A stretch of 64,000 nt of DNA from Ensifer sp. IC3342 (GCF_020193655.1 NZ_JADYVE010000001.1:868001-932000), one strand, 5' to 3'. Positions 37,713-47,098 are shown, numbered from the stretch's first letter. The notes: generated from the letters alone by a model not told the origin. Program-made: numbers and translations.

Positions 37713-38873
37713 ATGATGCTGAATTTATTTGCCGCCGCCGCTGCGTTCCTGGCCATCAATGTGTTGTGCCTGCTGATTGCGGGCTGGCGAATCTGGCCCC
37801 GTCTCAGCCCCCAGCCTGAGACGCTGCATCGACCACCTGTCTCTGTCGTGATCCCGCTCTGTGGCCCCGAGGAATTTTCCGGGGAAACGCTCGAGAGTGC
37901 ATTTCGCCTGGATTGGCCCGGCTATGAAATCATCTTCTGCGTGGCTGACGCAAAGGATGCCGTGATCCCGTTGATCGAGGAAGCGCGTGAGCGCCACCCA
38001 GCCATTTCCGCAACAATCCTTGTCGGTGACGATCGGATCAGCGCCAATCCCAAGCTGAACAACTGCGTGAAAGGCTGGAATGCGGCTTCGCATGAGTGGG
38101 TGGTTCTCGCCGATTCCAACGTTCTCATGCCCGCCGATTATCTCATTCGCCTGATGGCGGCGTGGCGGCAGGATACCGGGCTGGTATGCTCGACCCCGCT
38201 TGGTTCACGTCCGCAGGGATTTTGGGCGGAGGTTGAATGCGCGTTCCTCAATGCCCACCAGGCGCGCTGGCAATACGCCGGCGAAGCCCTTGGATTCGGG
38301 TTCGCGCAGGGCAAGAGCATGCTCTGGCGCAAAAGCATGCTGGATGCCCACGGCGGCATTCAGGCGCTGGCGTCGCAGATCGCCGAAGACGCAGCCGCAA
38401 CGAAACTGGTGAGAAGCCTCGGCCTGAAAGTGCACCTGGTTTCGTCGCCGTTCGAACAGCCACTGGGTACCAGGACATTTCGCGAGGTTTGGGCGCGTCA
38501 GTGCCGCTGGGCGAGGTTGCGGCGCGTTACCTTTCCTCACTTCTACTCGCCGGAAATCCTGCTGGGCGTAGTGCCGCCACTTCTGCTGTCGCTGATCGCT
38601 GCTGTCGTTGCAGGTCACAGCCTGTTGGCCATCACCGGTTTTGTCGTAAGTGCCAGTTACTTGCCGGAACTCACCCTCGCCTACCGGAAGAACTGGCACA
38701 TTTCGCGATGGTCGCTCATCGCCATGTTCACGCGCGATGCATTGCTTCCGATAATATGGGTTCGAGGCTGGCTGGCGGGCAGCGCGGATTGGCGAGGCAA
38801 CAGGATGTCGATCGGCTCGCATGAATCCCGGCTCGAAACAACGGCGCGCCGGCCGCTCGCGAGCACCTTTTAA
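37713..38873 (+). CDS. GT21-like (ceramide/diacylglycerol) glycosyltransferase
   Basis: A 386-residue membrane-bound family 2/21 glycosyltransferase. An N-terminal anchor (residues 3-25) is followed by the catalytic domain: PPVSVVIPLCGPEEFSGETL, the D1-type NNCVKGWNAASHEWVVLADS, and the RQCRWARLRR segment, which is the QxxRW product-binding motif. The C-terminal part has two or three hydrophobic segments (LLGVVPPLLLSLIAAVVAGH). Agrobacterium Agt, of this family, makes glucosyl- and glucuronosyl-diacylglycerol when phosphate is short, and a PhoB box here fits that. Acceptor and sugar are inferred. Confidence 0.8.
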   Translation: MMLNLFAAAAAFLAINVLCLLIAGWRIWPRLSPQPETLHRPPVSVVIPLCGPEEFSGETLESAFRLDWPGYEIIFCVADAKDAVIPLIEEARERHPAISATILVGDDRISANPKLNNCVKGWNAASHEWVVLADSNVLMPADYLIRLMAAWRQDTGLVCSTPLGSRPQGFWAEVECAFLNAHQARWQYAGEALGFGFAQGKSMLWRKSMLDAHGGIQALASQIAEDAAATKLVRSLGLKVHLVSSPFEQPLGTRTFREVWARQCRWARLRRVTFPHFYSPEILLGVVPPLLLSLIAAVVAGHSLLAITGFVVSASYLPELTLAYRKNWHISRWSLIAMFTRDALLPIIWVRGWLAGSADWRGNRMSIGSHESRLETTARRPLASTF

Positions 38874-39003
38874 TAGCGCTGATGGAAAGGACTCGCGTTT
38901 GCTGAAAATAGGCGTACCCTGCCTTCATCATCGGCTCGTTATACGGGCGCCGATGCCTGGAAGATCATAGCGCTTTCGCCCCAAGTTAATGGAGTCTGGC
39001 GCT

Positions 39004-39204
39004 ATGCCTCGTGTCCACCATCCACAGTCCTTACGCCGTGGCGAGATCGATTTGCTCGCCCTGTTGTTCGAGCAGCTGCTAGAGGAACGTCAACTACCCA
39101 ACTGCGGCGAGCAGGCGGAAGCGCTTGCTGCTCGGTTGTTCTCGATTTTCCAATCCGGCGAGCGAAACGTCGAACGACTGAGAATGCTGACCATGCATTC
39201 CTGA
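39004..39204 (+). CDS. small helical hypothetical protein, paralogue of the one at 39929
   Basis: I use the ATG at 39004 (MPRVHHPQSLRRGEIDLLAL), with GGAG 9 bp upstream; an ATG at 38989 lacks a site. The 66-residue product is soluble and helical. Its second half, EQAEALAARLFSIFQSGERN, closely resembles DRAENLASQIFYLYQSGTRS in the protein at 39929-40144. No function is known. Confidence 0.6.
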   Translation: MPRVHHPQSLRRGEIDLLALLFEQLLEERQLPNCGEQAEALAARLFSIFQSGERNVERLRMLTMHS

Positions 39205-39260
39205 AGGCGATCGGCAGCGGATCAGCCAGACGTAAGGCAGACCGCAGGAAGGAAAAAACC

Positions 39261-39383
39261 ATGAGATCCTATGTTGGAAGCTTCGGATATCGTTTCAGAC
39301 TGGTCGATTTTGCGATCAGGTCAACGCCCGCACTCTGCATTGGAATGATTGTTTTTATTACCCTTTACGACGTTCTTTGGTGA
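39261..39383 (+). CDS. possible 40-residue single-span peptide
   Basis: MRSYVGSFGYRFRLVDFAIR followed by a hydrophobic segment PALCIGMIVFITLYDVLW. GGAAGGAAAAAACC is a fair ribosome binding site. It is too short for family assignment and lies between two other small plus-strand genes. Confidence 0.4.
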   Translation: MRSYVGSFGYRFRLVDFAIRSTPALCIGMIVFITLYDVLW

Positions 39384-39476
39384 CCGCAGCTTGAAAACGG
39401 AGCCGGGCGGGTACCAGAGCACGCCATCCAAATTTTGGTGCGAAGCCGCTTCAATGCACCTTGAAAAGGTGAGGTC

Positions 39477-39749
39477 GTGAAAAATATCCAGATCGCGCTC
39501 TTGGCCTTGGCCGGGATGCTGGCCGTGTTCCCAACTCGAGACACGGCCCGCAGTGAGGCGTCTGCTGGGCTTGAGAGGCGGGTAGACCAGCTTTATCGGC
39601 TCGCAGAAGCGGGCCGGAATGACAGCAATAAGGTGCACGCCTTTTGCAGGAGTCTCGCTCACCGGTATGAGCAGGAGGCTTACAGCTACGCCATTGAGTA
39701 CGACCTACGGACTTGCCGCATTCTCGGTTTCGACAAACCGATTCACTGA
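39477..39749 (+). CDS. small secreted hypothetical protein
   Basis: The frame starts with GTG at 39477 behind AAGGTGAGG. The 90-residue product has an N-terminal hydrophobic stretch (NIQIALLALAGMLAVFP), probably a signal peptide, then a helical part with two Cys (HAFCRSLAHR; LRTCRILGF). It should be periplasmic. I do not recognise the family. Confidence 0.5.
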   Translation: MKNIQIALLALAGMLAVFPTRDTARSEASAGLERRVDQLYRLAEAGRNDSNKVHAFCRSLAHRYEQEAYSYAIEYDLRTCRILGFDKPIH

Positions 39750-39928
39750 TGCCGCTTGGGTGGCGACAAAGAGGCACGCTGTTGCAAGAGTTCCTGCGAA
39801 AAAAGAAGAGATCCGCAGCCCGCTACAGTGAGGAATGAGCCCGCCTCACTCCCCTCCCATCGTGAGCAATCTTCAACGTCTTGATGAGGTCGGCAGGCGC
39901 AGACTCGCAGGTCGCCGCCCGTCCTATG

Positions 39929-40144
39929 TCACGACTCGTACTCTCTGAGCCTCTCACGAAGCTCGTGCGAGGAACGCGTCCCGGATTGGTAAAGGTAAAA
40001 GATCTGGCTTGCCAGATTCTCCGCGCGGTCGCCCCGCCGCGACCAACCCCTGCGCATAAGTTCATCGTCAAAGACCCGGCGCAGATGCACCAGTTGAGCA
40101 GGATACATGGGAGGTCGAGTGTGTGGGAATTGAAGATCAAGCAT
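39929..40144 (-). CDS. small helical hypothetical protein, paralogue of the one at 39004
   Basis: A 71-residue soluble protein: QLVHLRRVFDDELMRRGWSR then DRAENLASQIFYLYQSGTRS and a charged end HELRERLREYES. The pattern AExLAxxIFxLYQSGxR is shared with the protein at 39004. AGGGAAAG precedes the ATG. The two genes stand on opposite strands about 700 bp apart, so they arose by duplication and rearrangement rather than simple tandem copying. Confidence 0.6.
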   Translation of the reverse strand: MLDLQFPHTRPPMYPAQLVHLRRVFDDELMRRGWSRRGDRAENLASQIFYLYQSGTRSSHELRERLREYES

Positions 40145-40674
40145 TGCGCTTTCCCTAACCGGGGCGAAAGCGTGACGAACTTCCGGCCATCGGCGCCCGT
40201 ATCACTTGCCGATGATGAATCGAGTTTACGCCTATCTGCCGGAAGCGCGAGTCATTAGATGTGGGCTGTTAAGGAAGGCCGAACGCTCGCAAACAGAAAA
40301 GGCCGCTAAACCCGACCTTCCTGCAGCCGTTGGGAGATGGACGTTTGTTAGCCGCCGGTCGCGAAATTAGAGTGACGGCGGATAAACGATAAGTTGCCTC
40401 GTCTTCGTTGGCGGTGAAGGTGGCGCTGACTGATCTCCGGCTTCCTGCCGGCGTCCGCTGCCTACTTGCAGAAAACAGCCGCTATCGCTCTCCCGCCCCT
40501 CCGATCGTTTGGGCAGGCTTCTATGTTGCATCCCATGTCGCATGGAGCATGCCGAATGCTGCAGGAAGCCGTTGGAAATCAAGGGAGTTCAGTTGCAACG
40601 TGCGCAACATGAAATTGGCCAAAGAGACTCAACCGGAAGCGGCTTTAACCGATGAATATTGCTTCCGAATATAA
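40145..40674. other. intergenic region before tRNA-Phe
   Basis: About 530 bp. Two overlapping frames of 71-88 codons exist on opposite strands (40367-40582 and 40408-40674), but neither has a ribosome binding site or family features. I see nothing else that can be supported. Confidence 0.5.
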
Positions 40675-40750
40675 TGGTGCCCGGAGGCGGATTCGAACCA
40701 CCGACACGCGGATTTTCAATCCGCTGCTCTACCAACTGAGCTATCCGGGC
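40675..40750 (-). tRNA. tRNA-Phe (GAA)
   Basis: On the minus strand the 76 bases fold as a tRNA: acceptor GCCCGGA/TCCGGGC, D-arm AGCTCAGTTGGTAGAGC, anticodon loop TTGAAAA with anticodon GAA, T-arm GGTTCGAATCC, and an encoded CCA end. It lies upstream of nothing on its strand for 500 bp and 285 bp past the yacG stop. Confidence 0.97.
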
Positions 40751-41034
40751 ATCCTGCCTTTGACGGCAACGGCTCTCTTCAGAGCCATCGGGGCGCTCTC
40801 GTTCGCCCCGGAAGCGAGCGGGGTTATAACATCTTGTTCGGCCGTGTCCAGCACCAAATGACTCTTTTTTGAAAGGAATTTAGCGCGCGGTGGAAAAGGC
40901 AAAAAAGTTAAGGCTATTCAGCAGGATCGCGCCGGATCGGCAACGGTTTCGGAGTGCCTCGGGCCGAAATCGAAGGGGGTCGGCTGCCGAAGGGAACACG
41001 TAAGATGCAGCGGAAGTCGACGCATCAAAAGGCG

Positions 41035-41244
41035 TCAGCGATCCTCGTCGTCCGCCTTCGATTCGTCGTCGGCGACCGGGATCGCATAGGAACCGGAAAG
41101 CCAGCGATTGAGGTCAACGTTGCGGCAGCGCTCGGAACAGAACGGATAATGCTCGCGCGCGGACGGGCGACCGCATTCCGGGCAGGGCCGCGGCGCGCGC
41201 AGGGGTTCGATATTCGAACCGCTCTTCTTGCTTTTGCCGCTCAA
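41035..41244 (-). CDS. yacG: DNA gyrase inhibitor / zinc-binding protein YacG
   Basis: A 69-residue zinc-ribbon protein. The four ligands are in [20 protein letters not shown] (Cys-x2-Cys-x12-15-Cys-x3-Cys), followed by [17 protein letters not shown], the typical end of the YacG core. E. coli YacG binds GyrB and inhibits gyrase. It lies 6 bp after maf and closes the infA-maf-yacG unit. Confidence 0.92.
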   Translation of the reverse strand: MSGKSKKSGSNIEPLRAPRPCPECGRPSAREHYPFCSERCRNVDLNRWLSGSYAIPVADDESKADDEDR

Positions 41245-41250
41245 TTCTTT

Positions 41251-41871
41251 TCAGCCTTCCAGCCAGCGATTGTGCACGTCATATCCTTCACCGATGAGAA
41301 GATTGACGGTTTCGTAGAGCGGTAAGCCTACCACATTGGTGTAGGAACCGACGAGCTTGACTACAAAACTGCCGGCAATGCCCTGAATAGCATAGCCACC
41401 CGCCTTGCCGCGCCACTGGCCGGAGGCCAGGTAGCTTTCGATGTCGTGACCGGAAAGACGCTTGAAGCGCACCTTGGTGTCGATGACCTTCTGGCGAATG
41501 GTGCGGTCGGGGGTGACGAGGCAAATGCCGGTATAGACGCGATGGCTGCGGCCGGACAGAAGATGCAATGCGCTCGACGCCTCGCTAACCAGCTCCGGCT
41601 TCGGCAGAATGCGGCGGCCAACGCAAACCACGGTGTCGGCAGCGAGAATGTAGCTGCCGTCCCAGCCCGGTTCTCCCTTGATGGCGGCAAGCGCCGCTTT
41701 CGCCTTCTCGGCCGACAGGCGCCTTGCCAGAGAGCGGGGATGTTCCGCACGCTTCGGTGTCTCATCGAGATCCATCGGCAACAGACGCGCAGGTTCGATG
41801 CCCGCCTGCGCCAGAAGCTCCACACGACGCGGCGATCCGGACGCCAGTATCAGTTTTTGGGTCACTGCCAT
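41251..41871 (-). CDS. maf: Maf-like nucleoside triphosphate pyrophosphatase
   Basis: A 206-residue Maf/Ham1-like house-cleaning pyrophosphatase, acting on dTTP/UTP or modified nucleotides. Marks are [19 protein letters not shown], then [20 protein letters not shown] and [16 protein letters not shown], and [20 protein letters not shown] (given within its family consensus GGYaIqG.g..fi). It is downstream of infA by 50 bp and adjoins yacG. Confidence 0.93.
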   Translation of the reverse strand: MAVTQKLILASGSPRRVELLAQAGIEPARLLPMDLDETPKRAEHPRSLARRLSAEKAKAALAAIKGEPGWDGSYILAADTVVCVGRRILPKPELVSEASSALHLLSGRSHRVYTGICLVTPDRTIRQKVIDTKVRFKRLSGHDIESYLASGQWRGKAGGYAIQGIAGSFVVKLVGSYTNVVGLPLYETVNLLIGEGYDVHNRWLEG

Positions 41872-41921
41872 CGAAGCGAGCCGTCATTTTCCCGGTTGGT
41901 AAGCGCTGCCGTCGCCGGGAC

Positions 41922-42140
41922 CTACTTGAAGCGGTAGGTGATACGGCCCTTCGTCAGATCGTAGGGGGTCATTTCGACGAGCACCTTGTCGCCGGCGAGA
42001 ACGCGGATACGGTTCTTGCGCATACGGCCGGCCGTATGAGCGATAATCTCATGCTCGTTTTCAAGCTTCACGCGGAAGGTCGCGTTGGGAAGCAATTCGG
42101 TGACCACGCCCGGAAATTCGAGGACTTCTTCTTTCGCCAT
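41922..42140 (-). CDS. infA: translation initiation factor IF-1
   Basis: The 72-residue product has exactly the IF-1 length. It begins [20 protein letters not shown] and ends [12 protein letters not shown], a single OB fold. The ATG at 42140 is the family start; an upstream in-frame extension is not used. IF-1 joins IF-2 and IF-3 on the 30S subunit. Confidence 0.97.
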   Translation of the reverse strand: MAKEEVLEFPGVVTELLPNATFRVKLENEHEIIAHTAGRMRKNRIRVLAGDKVLVEMTPYDLTKGRITYRFK

Positions 42141-42330
42141 GCAGGATTGTTCTTTCTCGTGTTCATGCGGGGATGCGCCACGCATCCGCGAAAAATTTGC
42201 CGGAAACTACACAATCGGCGAGGATTTGTGAACCGCTTTGATCCGGCTTTTTCAGCAATTGTACGCCATGCTTCCTCAATCGGCATCTATGCCGTTCCCA
42301 CTTGGACGGAACGGCACTGCTTTTCGAGAG

Positions 42331-42801
42331 TCAGGCCTCCTTTCGGCGCGCATGCTCGGCAGCCAACCGGCTGGTGATCAGCATCGCCAAATGATCGCGA
42401 ACAGAGCGATAGGCCGCGACGATCTGCTCCCGCGTGCCCGTGGCAACCGTCGGATCCGGTGTCGGCCAATAGACGACGTCGACGGCCATGGACCGAGTCA
42501 ATTCAAGCGCCACGTGATGGGCTTCCGGCGCGAGTGTCACGATGATGTCGAAATAATCGTCCTCGAGCTCATCGAGCGTGCGCGGCTGATGGCGGTCGAT
42601 CGTCAGCCCGATTTCGGCGAGAACCACATCGACGAAGGGATCTCGCTCGCCATGCCGCACGCCGGCGGATGCGACGTAAGTCCCCTTCGGCAGCGTTGCC
42701 TTGGCGAGCGCTTCGGCCATCGGCGAGCGGATGGCATTCATACCGCACATGAACAGAACCGAGCGGAGCGACTTCGATTGCGGCAAGGCGGTACCGGTCA
42801 T
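42331..42801 (-). CDS. low-molecular-weight protein tyrosine phosphatase-like protein
   Basis: The 156-residue protein shows the P-loop CGMNAIRSPMAEAL (Cys-x5-Arg-Ser), as in low-molecular-weight phosphatases and arsenate reductases, and a late acidic segment PTPDPTVATG that would hold the general acid Asp. The start at 42801 (MTGTALPQSK) follows the UPF0262 stop by 10 bp; an earlier in-frame start would overlap it. Substrate unknown. The link with hisD and UPF0262 is conserved in rhizobia. Confidence 0.85.
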   Translation of the reverse strand: MTGTALPQSKSLRSVLFMCGMNAIRSPMAEALAKATLPKGTYVASAGVRHGERDPFVDVVLAEIGLTIDRHQPRTLDELEDDYFDIIVTLAPEAHHVALELTRSMAVDVVYWPTPDPTVATGTREQIVAAYRSVRDHLAMLITSRLAAEHARRKEA

Positions 42802-42811
42802 ATCGCCCCCG

Positions 42812-43288
42812 TCACCCACGCCAATAGAGCACACAGACCAGCGTGAAGAGCCGCCGCGCCGTGTCGAAGTCCAGCCTTATCTTACCGGACAAGCGATCCA
42901 TCAGCGTCTGCGAGCCTTCGTTGTGAATACCGCGGCGGCCCATGTCGATCGCTTCGATCTGGCTAGGCGTCGCCGATCGGATCGCGGCGTAATAGCTTTC
43001 GCAGATCATGAAATAGTCCTTAACGATCCGCCGGAAGGGCGTCAGCGACAGGATGTGCGTGGCGACATTCTCCCCGCCATCCGTCGAAATCGCGAAGACA
43101 AGCTTCGAGTCAACCAGCGAAAGGTTCAGCCGATAAGGACCACCCGGGTGCCCGACGGGCTCGAACAGATTTTCCTCGAGCAGGTCGAAGATCGCAACCG
43201 CGCGCTCGTGCTCCACGTCGGGGGTCGAGCGGCCGATCGTTTCGTCCAGCACGACATCGCAGAGGCGCAGGTTGCGATCGGCTTTCAT
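42812..43288 (-). CDS. UPF0262 family protein
   Basis: A 158-residue soluble protein of the alphaproteobacterial UPF0262 family, recognisable by [20 protein letters not shown] and [20 protein letters not shown]-type segments ([20 protein letters not shown] here). Function unknown. Its ATG overlaps the hisD stop by 4 bp, and this hisD-UPF0262-phosphatase order is usual in the Rhizobiaceae. Confidence 0.88.
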   Translation of the reverse strand: MKADRNLRLCDVVLDETIGRSTPDVEHERAVAIFDLLEENLFEPVGHPGGPYRLNLSLVDSKLVFAISTDGGENVATHILSLTPFRRIVKDYFMICESYYAAIRSATPSQIEAIDMGRRGIHNEGSQTLMDRLSGKIRLDFDTARRLFTLVCVLYWRG

Positions 43289-44589
43289 CCCTCGTCCCCG
43301 AGATTGAGGCGAATGGCGACGGAGTGGGCATGGGCCTCGAGGCCTTCCGACCGCGCGAGTGCAATGGCCGCCGGACCCAGCGCGCGCAACTGATCCGCTC
43401 CGAGCCTGAGGATCGATGTCCGCTTCATGTAGTCGAGCACGCCGAGGCCGGAGGAAAAACGCGCCGAGCGCGCCGTCGGCAGCACATGGTTGGAGCCGCC
43501 GACATAGTCGCCGATCACTTCCGGCGTGTGGCGGCCGATGAAGATGGCACCGGCATTGCGGATCTTCGGGACCATTGCATCCGCATCCGCCATCGCCAGT
43601 TCCAGGTGCTCGGCCGCGATGCGATTGGCGAGCGGCACCGCCTTCTCGAGATCCGGAACCTCAATGATGGCGCCGAAATCGCGCCAGCTTGCGGCCGCGG
43701 TTTCGGCGCGCGGCAACGTCTTCAGCTGCCGATCGACCGCTGCTTCGACCGCGCCCCCAAACGCCGCGTCATCGGTAATCAGGATCGCCTGCGCGCCGGC
43801 ATCATGCTCGGCCTGCGCCAGGAGGTCGGCGGCGATCCAGTCCGGGTCGTTGCCGTTGTCGGCGATCACCAGCACTTCCGAAGGGCCGGCGATCATGTCG
43901 ATGCCGACAGTGCCGAAAACTTGGCGCTTGGCGGCCGCGACATAGGCGTTGCCCGGACCGACGATCTTGGCCACCGGCGCGATCGTCTCGGTGCCATAGG
44001 CAAGTGCCGCGACCGCCTGGGCGCCGCCGATACGGTAGATTTCCTCCACGCGGGCAAGACGCGCGGCCGCAAGCACGGCCGGATTGATCGCACCGCCGCT
44101 TGCGGGTACGACCATGACGATGCGCGGCACGCCGGCAACCTTGGCAGGTAGAGCGTTCATGAGAACCGAACTCGGATAGCTCGCCGTGCCGCCTGGCACG
44201 TAGAGCCCGACCGCGTCGATCGCCGTCCAGCGCGAGCCGAGCCCGACGCCCATTGCATCTTCGTAAATGTCGTCCTTCGGCAACTGCCGGCGGTGATGCG
44301 CCTCGATCCGGGTCGCGGCAACCTTCAAGGCGCCGAGAACTTCGGGCTCAACCGCGTCGATCGCCGCGTCGATCTCGGCCGCGCTGACAGCCATGGCAGT
44401 CGTGCCGAAATCGATGCCGTCAAAGCGAGCCGAGTATTCGGCCAACGCCGCATCGCCCCGGGAGCGAACATCGTCGATGATGGCGCGTACGGCAGCATTG
44501 ACGTCTTCCGAAACTTCCCGCTTGGTTGTCAAAAAAGCGGCAAACGCCTGTTCGAAGCCGCTGTCGAGATAGTTCAGCCTGATTGCCAA
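43285..44589 (-). CDS. hisD: histidinol dehydrogenase
   Basis: HisD performs the last two steps of histidine synthesis, oxidising histidinol to histidine with NAD. The 434-residue length is standard. Marks are [52 protein letters not shown]-type ([20 protein letters not shown]) and [14 protein letters not shown], plus [18 protein letters not shown] with the catalytic His region. It starts 36 bp after the DUF2948 gene. Confidence 0.96.
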   Translation of the reverse strand: MAIRLNYLDSGFEQAFAAFLTTKREVSEDVNAAVRAIIDDVRSRGDAALAEYSARFDGIDFGTTAMAVSAAEIDAAIDAVEPEVLGALKVAATRIEAHHRRQLPKDDIYEDAMGVGLGSRWTAIDAVGLYVPGGTASYPSSVLMNALPAKVAGVPRIVMVVPASGGAINPAVLAAARLARVEEIYRIGGAQAVAALAYGTETIAPVAKIVGPGNAYVAAAKRQVFGTVGIDMIAGPSEVLVIADNGNDPDWIAADLLAQAEHDAGAQAILITDDAAFGGAVEAAVDRQLKTLPRAETAAASWRDFGAIIEVPDLEKAVPLANRIAAEHLELAMADADAMVPKIRNAGAIFIGRHTPEVIGDYVGGSNHVLPTARSARFSSGLGVLDYMKRTSILRLGADQLRALGPAAIALARSEGLEAHAHSVAIRLNLGDEG

Positions 44590-44625
44590 TGCGAGATATC
44601 CTTCTGGTGATGACCGGTCAGGTGC

Positions 44626-45066
44626 TCAGGCGCCTTCGGGATGCCGGGGTCTGAACGCGGTTTCCCACGCCCCGCCCGTGTCGGCAAGCTGTACCTCGAT
44701 ACATTCCACATCGAGCACGATCGCTGCCTCGCCGGCGAGCACCAGTTCGATCGAACCTTCCGGACCTTCGCCCTTGATGGAGAAACGCAGGGCTAGGAGG
44801 TCGAGAACCGCTTCTGCATTCCCCCGGTCGAAACCGAGCGAACGCACGGCGACCACACGCTTGAACGAAAGCACGGCCCGGCGCCGCTCGAAACTGCGGC
44901 GCTTGCCGTCGGCATTTTCCCAGACGAACCGGTTGATGACCAGGAAAAGCTGACCACGGCGGGCGTCATAGGAAATGCCCGCCACCTTGAAGACTGCGTC
45001 CTGCACATGCGCGGAAACGACGCCAAGGTCTTCCTCGTCGAGTGCCAGCAGCTTCAGAGCATCCAT
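44626..45066 (-). CDS. DUF2948 family protein
   Basis: I start at the ATG at 45066 (MDALKLLALDEEDLGVVSAH), with AGGA about 10 bp upstream; the ATG at 45075 has AGG pressed against it. The 146-residue soluble protein shows QDAVFKVAGISYDARRGQLF and the RRRAVLSFKRVVAVRSLGF stretch of DUF2948, which lies next to hisD in many Rhizobiales. Function unknown. Confidence 0.85.
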   Translation of the reverse strand: MDALKLLALDEEDLGVVSAHVQDAVFKVAGISYDARRGQLFLVINRFVWENADGKRRSFERRRAVLSFKRVVAVRSLGFDRGNAEAVLDLLALRFSIKGEGPEGSIELVLAGEAAIVLDVECIEVQLADTGGAWETAFRPRHPEGA

Positions 45067-45159
45067 GCGATCCATCCTGTTTTTAGGCGCCAGATTTTTG
45101 CGCCGCAATCGCAATGGACATAAGGCGTCGCGCCCGAATCCGCAACGGTTCCACGCGCA

Positions 45160-45240
45160 TTACAGCGCCGCGCGTCCAATAATGCATGTCGCCCAAAAGT
45201 GTGCAGCGGTTTTGGGACAACGACATGCATGAAGACACGG
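45160..45240. repeat. palindromic intergenic repeat 'ATGCATGTCGCCCAAAAG'
   Basis: ATGCATGTCG at 45181-45190 and CGACATGCAT at 45223-45232 are perfect inverted repeats around CCCAAAAGTGTGCAGCGGTT-TTGGGACAA. Inside, CCCAAAA and TTTTGGG pair again, so the whole can form one long hairpin. Elements of this look are common in rhizobial spacers. Confidence 0.65.
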
Positions 45241-45261
45241 ACCTAAAGCGCGTCGCATGAG

Positions 45262-45369
45262 TCCGATTTAACGCGACGCTCTTAGGACGCGCAAAGGACG
45301 CTGCAGCACTTTGAATTGCTGCATGATTTTGTCCTTAAATTCGATCCCGATTTAGGGGATCACGCAGTA
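45262..45369 (-). repeat. dispersed 'AATTCAAAGTGCTACAGCG' repeat, copy 5
   Basis: Plus strand: CGACGCTCTTAGGACGCGCA, AAGGACGCTGCAGCACTTTG, AATTGCTGCATGATTTTGTC, CTTAAATTCGATCCCGATTT, AGGGGATCAC. This is the reverse complement of the family layout and the most complete copy in that orientation. Confidence 0.75.
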
Positions 45370-45434
45370 GAGCGGGACGAAAAGGCGCGCGGGATGCGGT
45401 TTTACGCGCGCATCCCGCCCCCGCTTTCCTGAAA

Positions 45435-46727
45435 TTAGTCGCTGACGCGCTCCACATGCGCGCCGCAGCGGGTAAGTTTCGCTTCCAGACGCTCGAAGCC
45501 GCGATCGAGATGATAAACGCGCGAAACCATGGTTTCGCCCTCGGCCGCAAGCCCGGCAATGACGAGCGAGACGGAGGCGCGCAGATCGGTCGCCATCACC
45601 GGCGCGCCCTTCAAGCGGCTCACTCCTTCGATCTTCGCCGTCTGGCCCGACAGCGAGATCTTGGCACCGAGCCGCGCCAGTTCCTGAACATGCATGAAAC
45701 GGTTTTCGAAGATCGTTTCCGTGATGTGGGAAACACCGCTCGACTTGGTCATCAGCCCCATGAACTGGGCCTGCAGGTCGGTCGGGAAGCCGGGGAAGGG
45801 ATCCGTGACGATATCGACGGGCTTGATGCCGGCGCCATTGCGAACGACCCGAAGCCCGCTGTTCGTCTGGCTGATCTCTGCGCCCGCCCGCCGGATCGCT
45901 TCGAGCGCCGTATCGAGAAGGGCGGCGTCGGTATCTTCGAGAATGACGTCGCCGCCAGTCATCGCGACCGCCATGGCGTAGGTGCCGGTCTCAATGCGGT
46001 CCGGCAGCACGCGATGGCGGGCGCCGGAGAGAGAGCGCACGCCCTCGATCGTGATCGTGCTCGTGCCCTGCCCGCTGATCTTCGCGCCCATGGCGTTGAG
46101 GCACTTGGCAAGATCGACGACCTCCGGCTCGCGGGCGGCATTGCCGAGCACTGTCGTGCCGTTGGCGAGCGTCGCGGCCATCATCAGCACGTGCGTGGCG
46201 CCCACTGAAACCTTCGGGAATACATAGCGCCCGCCGATGAGCCCACCCGCTGGCGCCGTCGCGTTGACGTAGCCGCCGTCGATCTCGATGTCGGCGCCGA
46301 GCGCGGTCAGCCCCTCGATGAAGAGATCGACGGGCCGCGTGCCGATGGCGCAGCCGCCCGGAAGCGACACGCGCGCCTTGCCTTCGCGGGCAAGCAGCGG
46401 CCCGATGACCCAGAAGCTCGCGCGCATCTTCGATACGAGCTCATAGGGCGCAGTGGTGTCGACGATGTTGCGGCTCGTAAAATGGATAGTGCGGGCATAG
46501 CTCTCGCCCTGGCGCTCGCGTCGGCCGTTGACCGAAATATCGGCGCCATGGTTGCCAAGGATACGGATCAGTTGCTCGACGTCGGCCAGATGCGGAACGT
46601 TTTCCAGCGTCAGCGTGTCGTCGGTGAGCAGCGACGCGATCATCAGCGGCAGGGCCGCATTCTTGGCGCCGGAAATGGGAATGACCCCGTGGAGTTCGTT
46701 GCCGCCTACAATCCTGATGCGATCCAT
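45435..46727 (-). CDS. murA: UDP-N-acetylglucosamine 1-carboxyvinyltransferase MurA
   Basis: MurA transfers enolpyruvate from PEP to UDP-GlcNAc, the first committed step of peptidoglycan synthesis. The 430-residue protein has Lys22 and Asn23 in [17 protein letters not shown], the fosfomycin-target Cys in [19 protein letters not shown], and [18 protein letters not shown] in the second domain. The ATG at 46727 is the family start. It stands alone. Confidence 0.96.
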   Translation of the reverse strand: MDRIRIVGGNELHGVIPISGAKNAALPLMIASLLTDDTLTLENVPHLADVEQLIRILGNHGADISVNGRRERQGESYARTIHFTSRNIVDTTAPYELVSKMRASFWVIGPLLAREGKARVSLPGGCAIGTRPVDLFIEGLTALGADIEIDGGYVNATAPAGGLIGGRYVFPKVSVGATHVLMMAATLANGTTVLGNAAREPEVVDLAKCLNAMGAKISGQGTSTITIEGVRSLSGARHRVLPDRIETGTYAMAVAMTGGDVILEDTDAALLDTALEAIRRAGAEISQTNSGLRVVRNGAGIKPVDIVTDPFPGFPTDLQAQFMGLMTKSSGVSHITETIFENRFMHVQELARLGAKISLSGQTAKIEGVSRLKGAPVMATDLRASVSLVIAGLAAEGETMVSRVYHLDRGFERLEAKLTRCGAHVERVSD

Positions 46728-46891
46728 GAGGCCTCTCGAACGGGCTCAAGCCCGCCTTTCCATAAATTCAGTGTTGTTTGAAGGCGTCTCTTATTGGAGA
46801 TGCCGTGAAATTAGAAGTGCCTTGAAATGCGGGTCTGCGGGAGGCAACCGAGAATCCCAAAAGAATTCACGACAATCGTCCCCATCTCTCT

Positions 46892-47098
46892 CTAATCGTC
46901 CGATTCGTCCGTTTTTGCGGCAGGCAATCCGGATGTCTCGTCGGCGGCGCCGGCGCGGCGCGCTCGCATCTGCTGCTTGCGGCGTTGGAGATTGTCGCGC
47001 AAGTTCTTTGCGAGCCGCAATCGTTTGGCGTCTGCTTCCGCGGTGTGCCCGCCCTTTTCTGCCTTCGGCGCGCGCTGCTTGTGGTCATCGTCCTGCAT
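46892..47098 (-). CDS. small highly charged hypothetical protein
   Basis: From ATG 47098 the frame gives 68 residues (MQDDDHKQRAPKAEKGGHTA...), strongly charged and probably disordered, with a basic stretch KNLRDNLQRRKQQMRARRAG and an acidic end KTDESDD. A TTG two codons earlier is possible. There is no clear ribosome binding site. It lies 164 bp upstream of murA on the same strand. A longer frame in another phase overlaps it, so the call is moderate. Confidence 0.5.
   Translation of the reverse strand: MQDDDHKQRAPKAEKGGHTAEADAKRLRLAKNLRDNLQRRKQQMRARRAGAADETSGLPAAKTDESDD

Larger units (their letters stand above)
45067..45434. other. repeat-filled region between the DUF2948 gene and murA
   Basis: About 370 bp separate two minus-strand genes. 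Almost all of it is repeat DNA: the element at 45160-45240 and repeat copy 5 (45262-45369). I see no gene. Confidence 0.6.

Noticed and set aside
40367-40674. Two overlapping frames of 71 and 88 codons before tRNA-Phe
   Set aside because: Neither has a ribosome binding site or recognisable composition, and they exclude each other.
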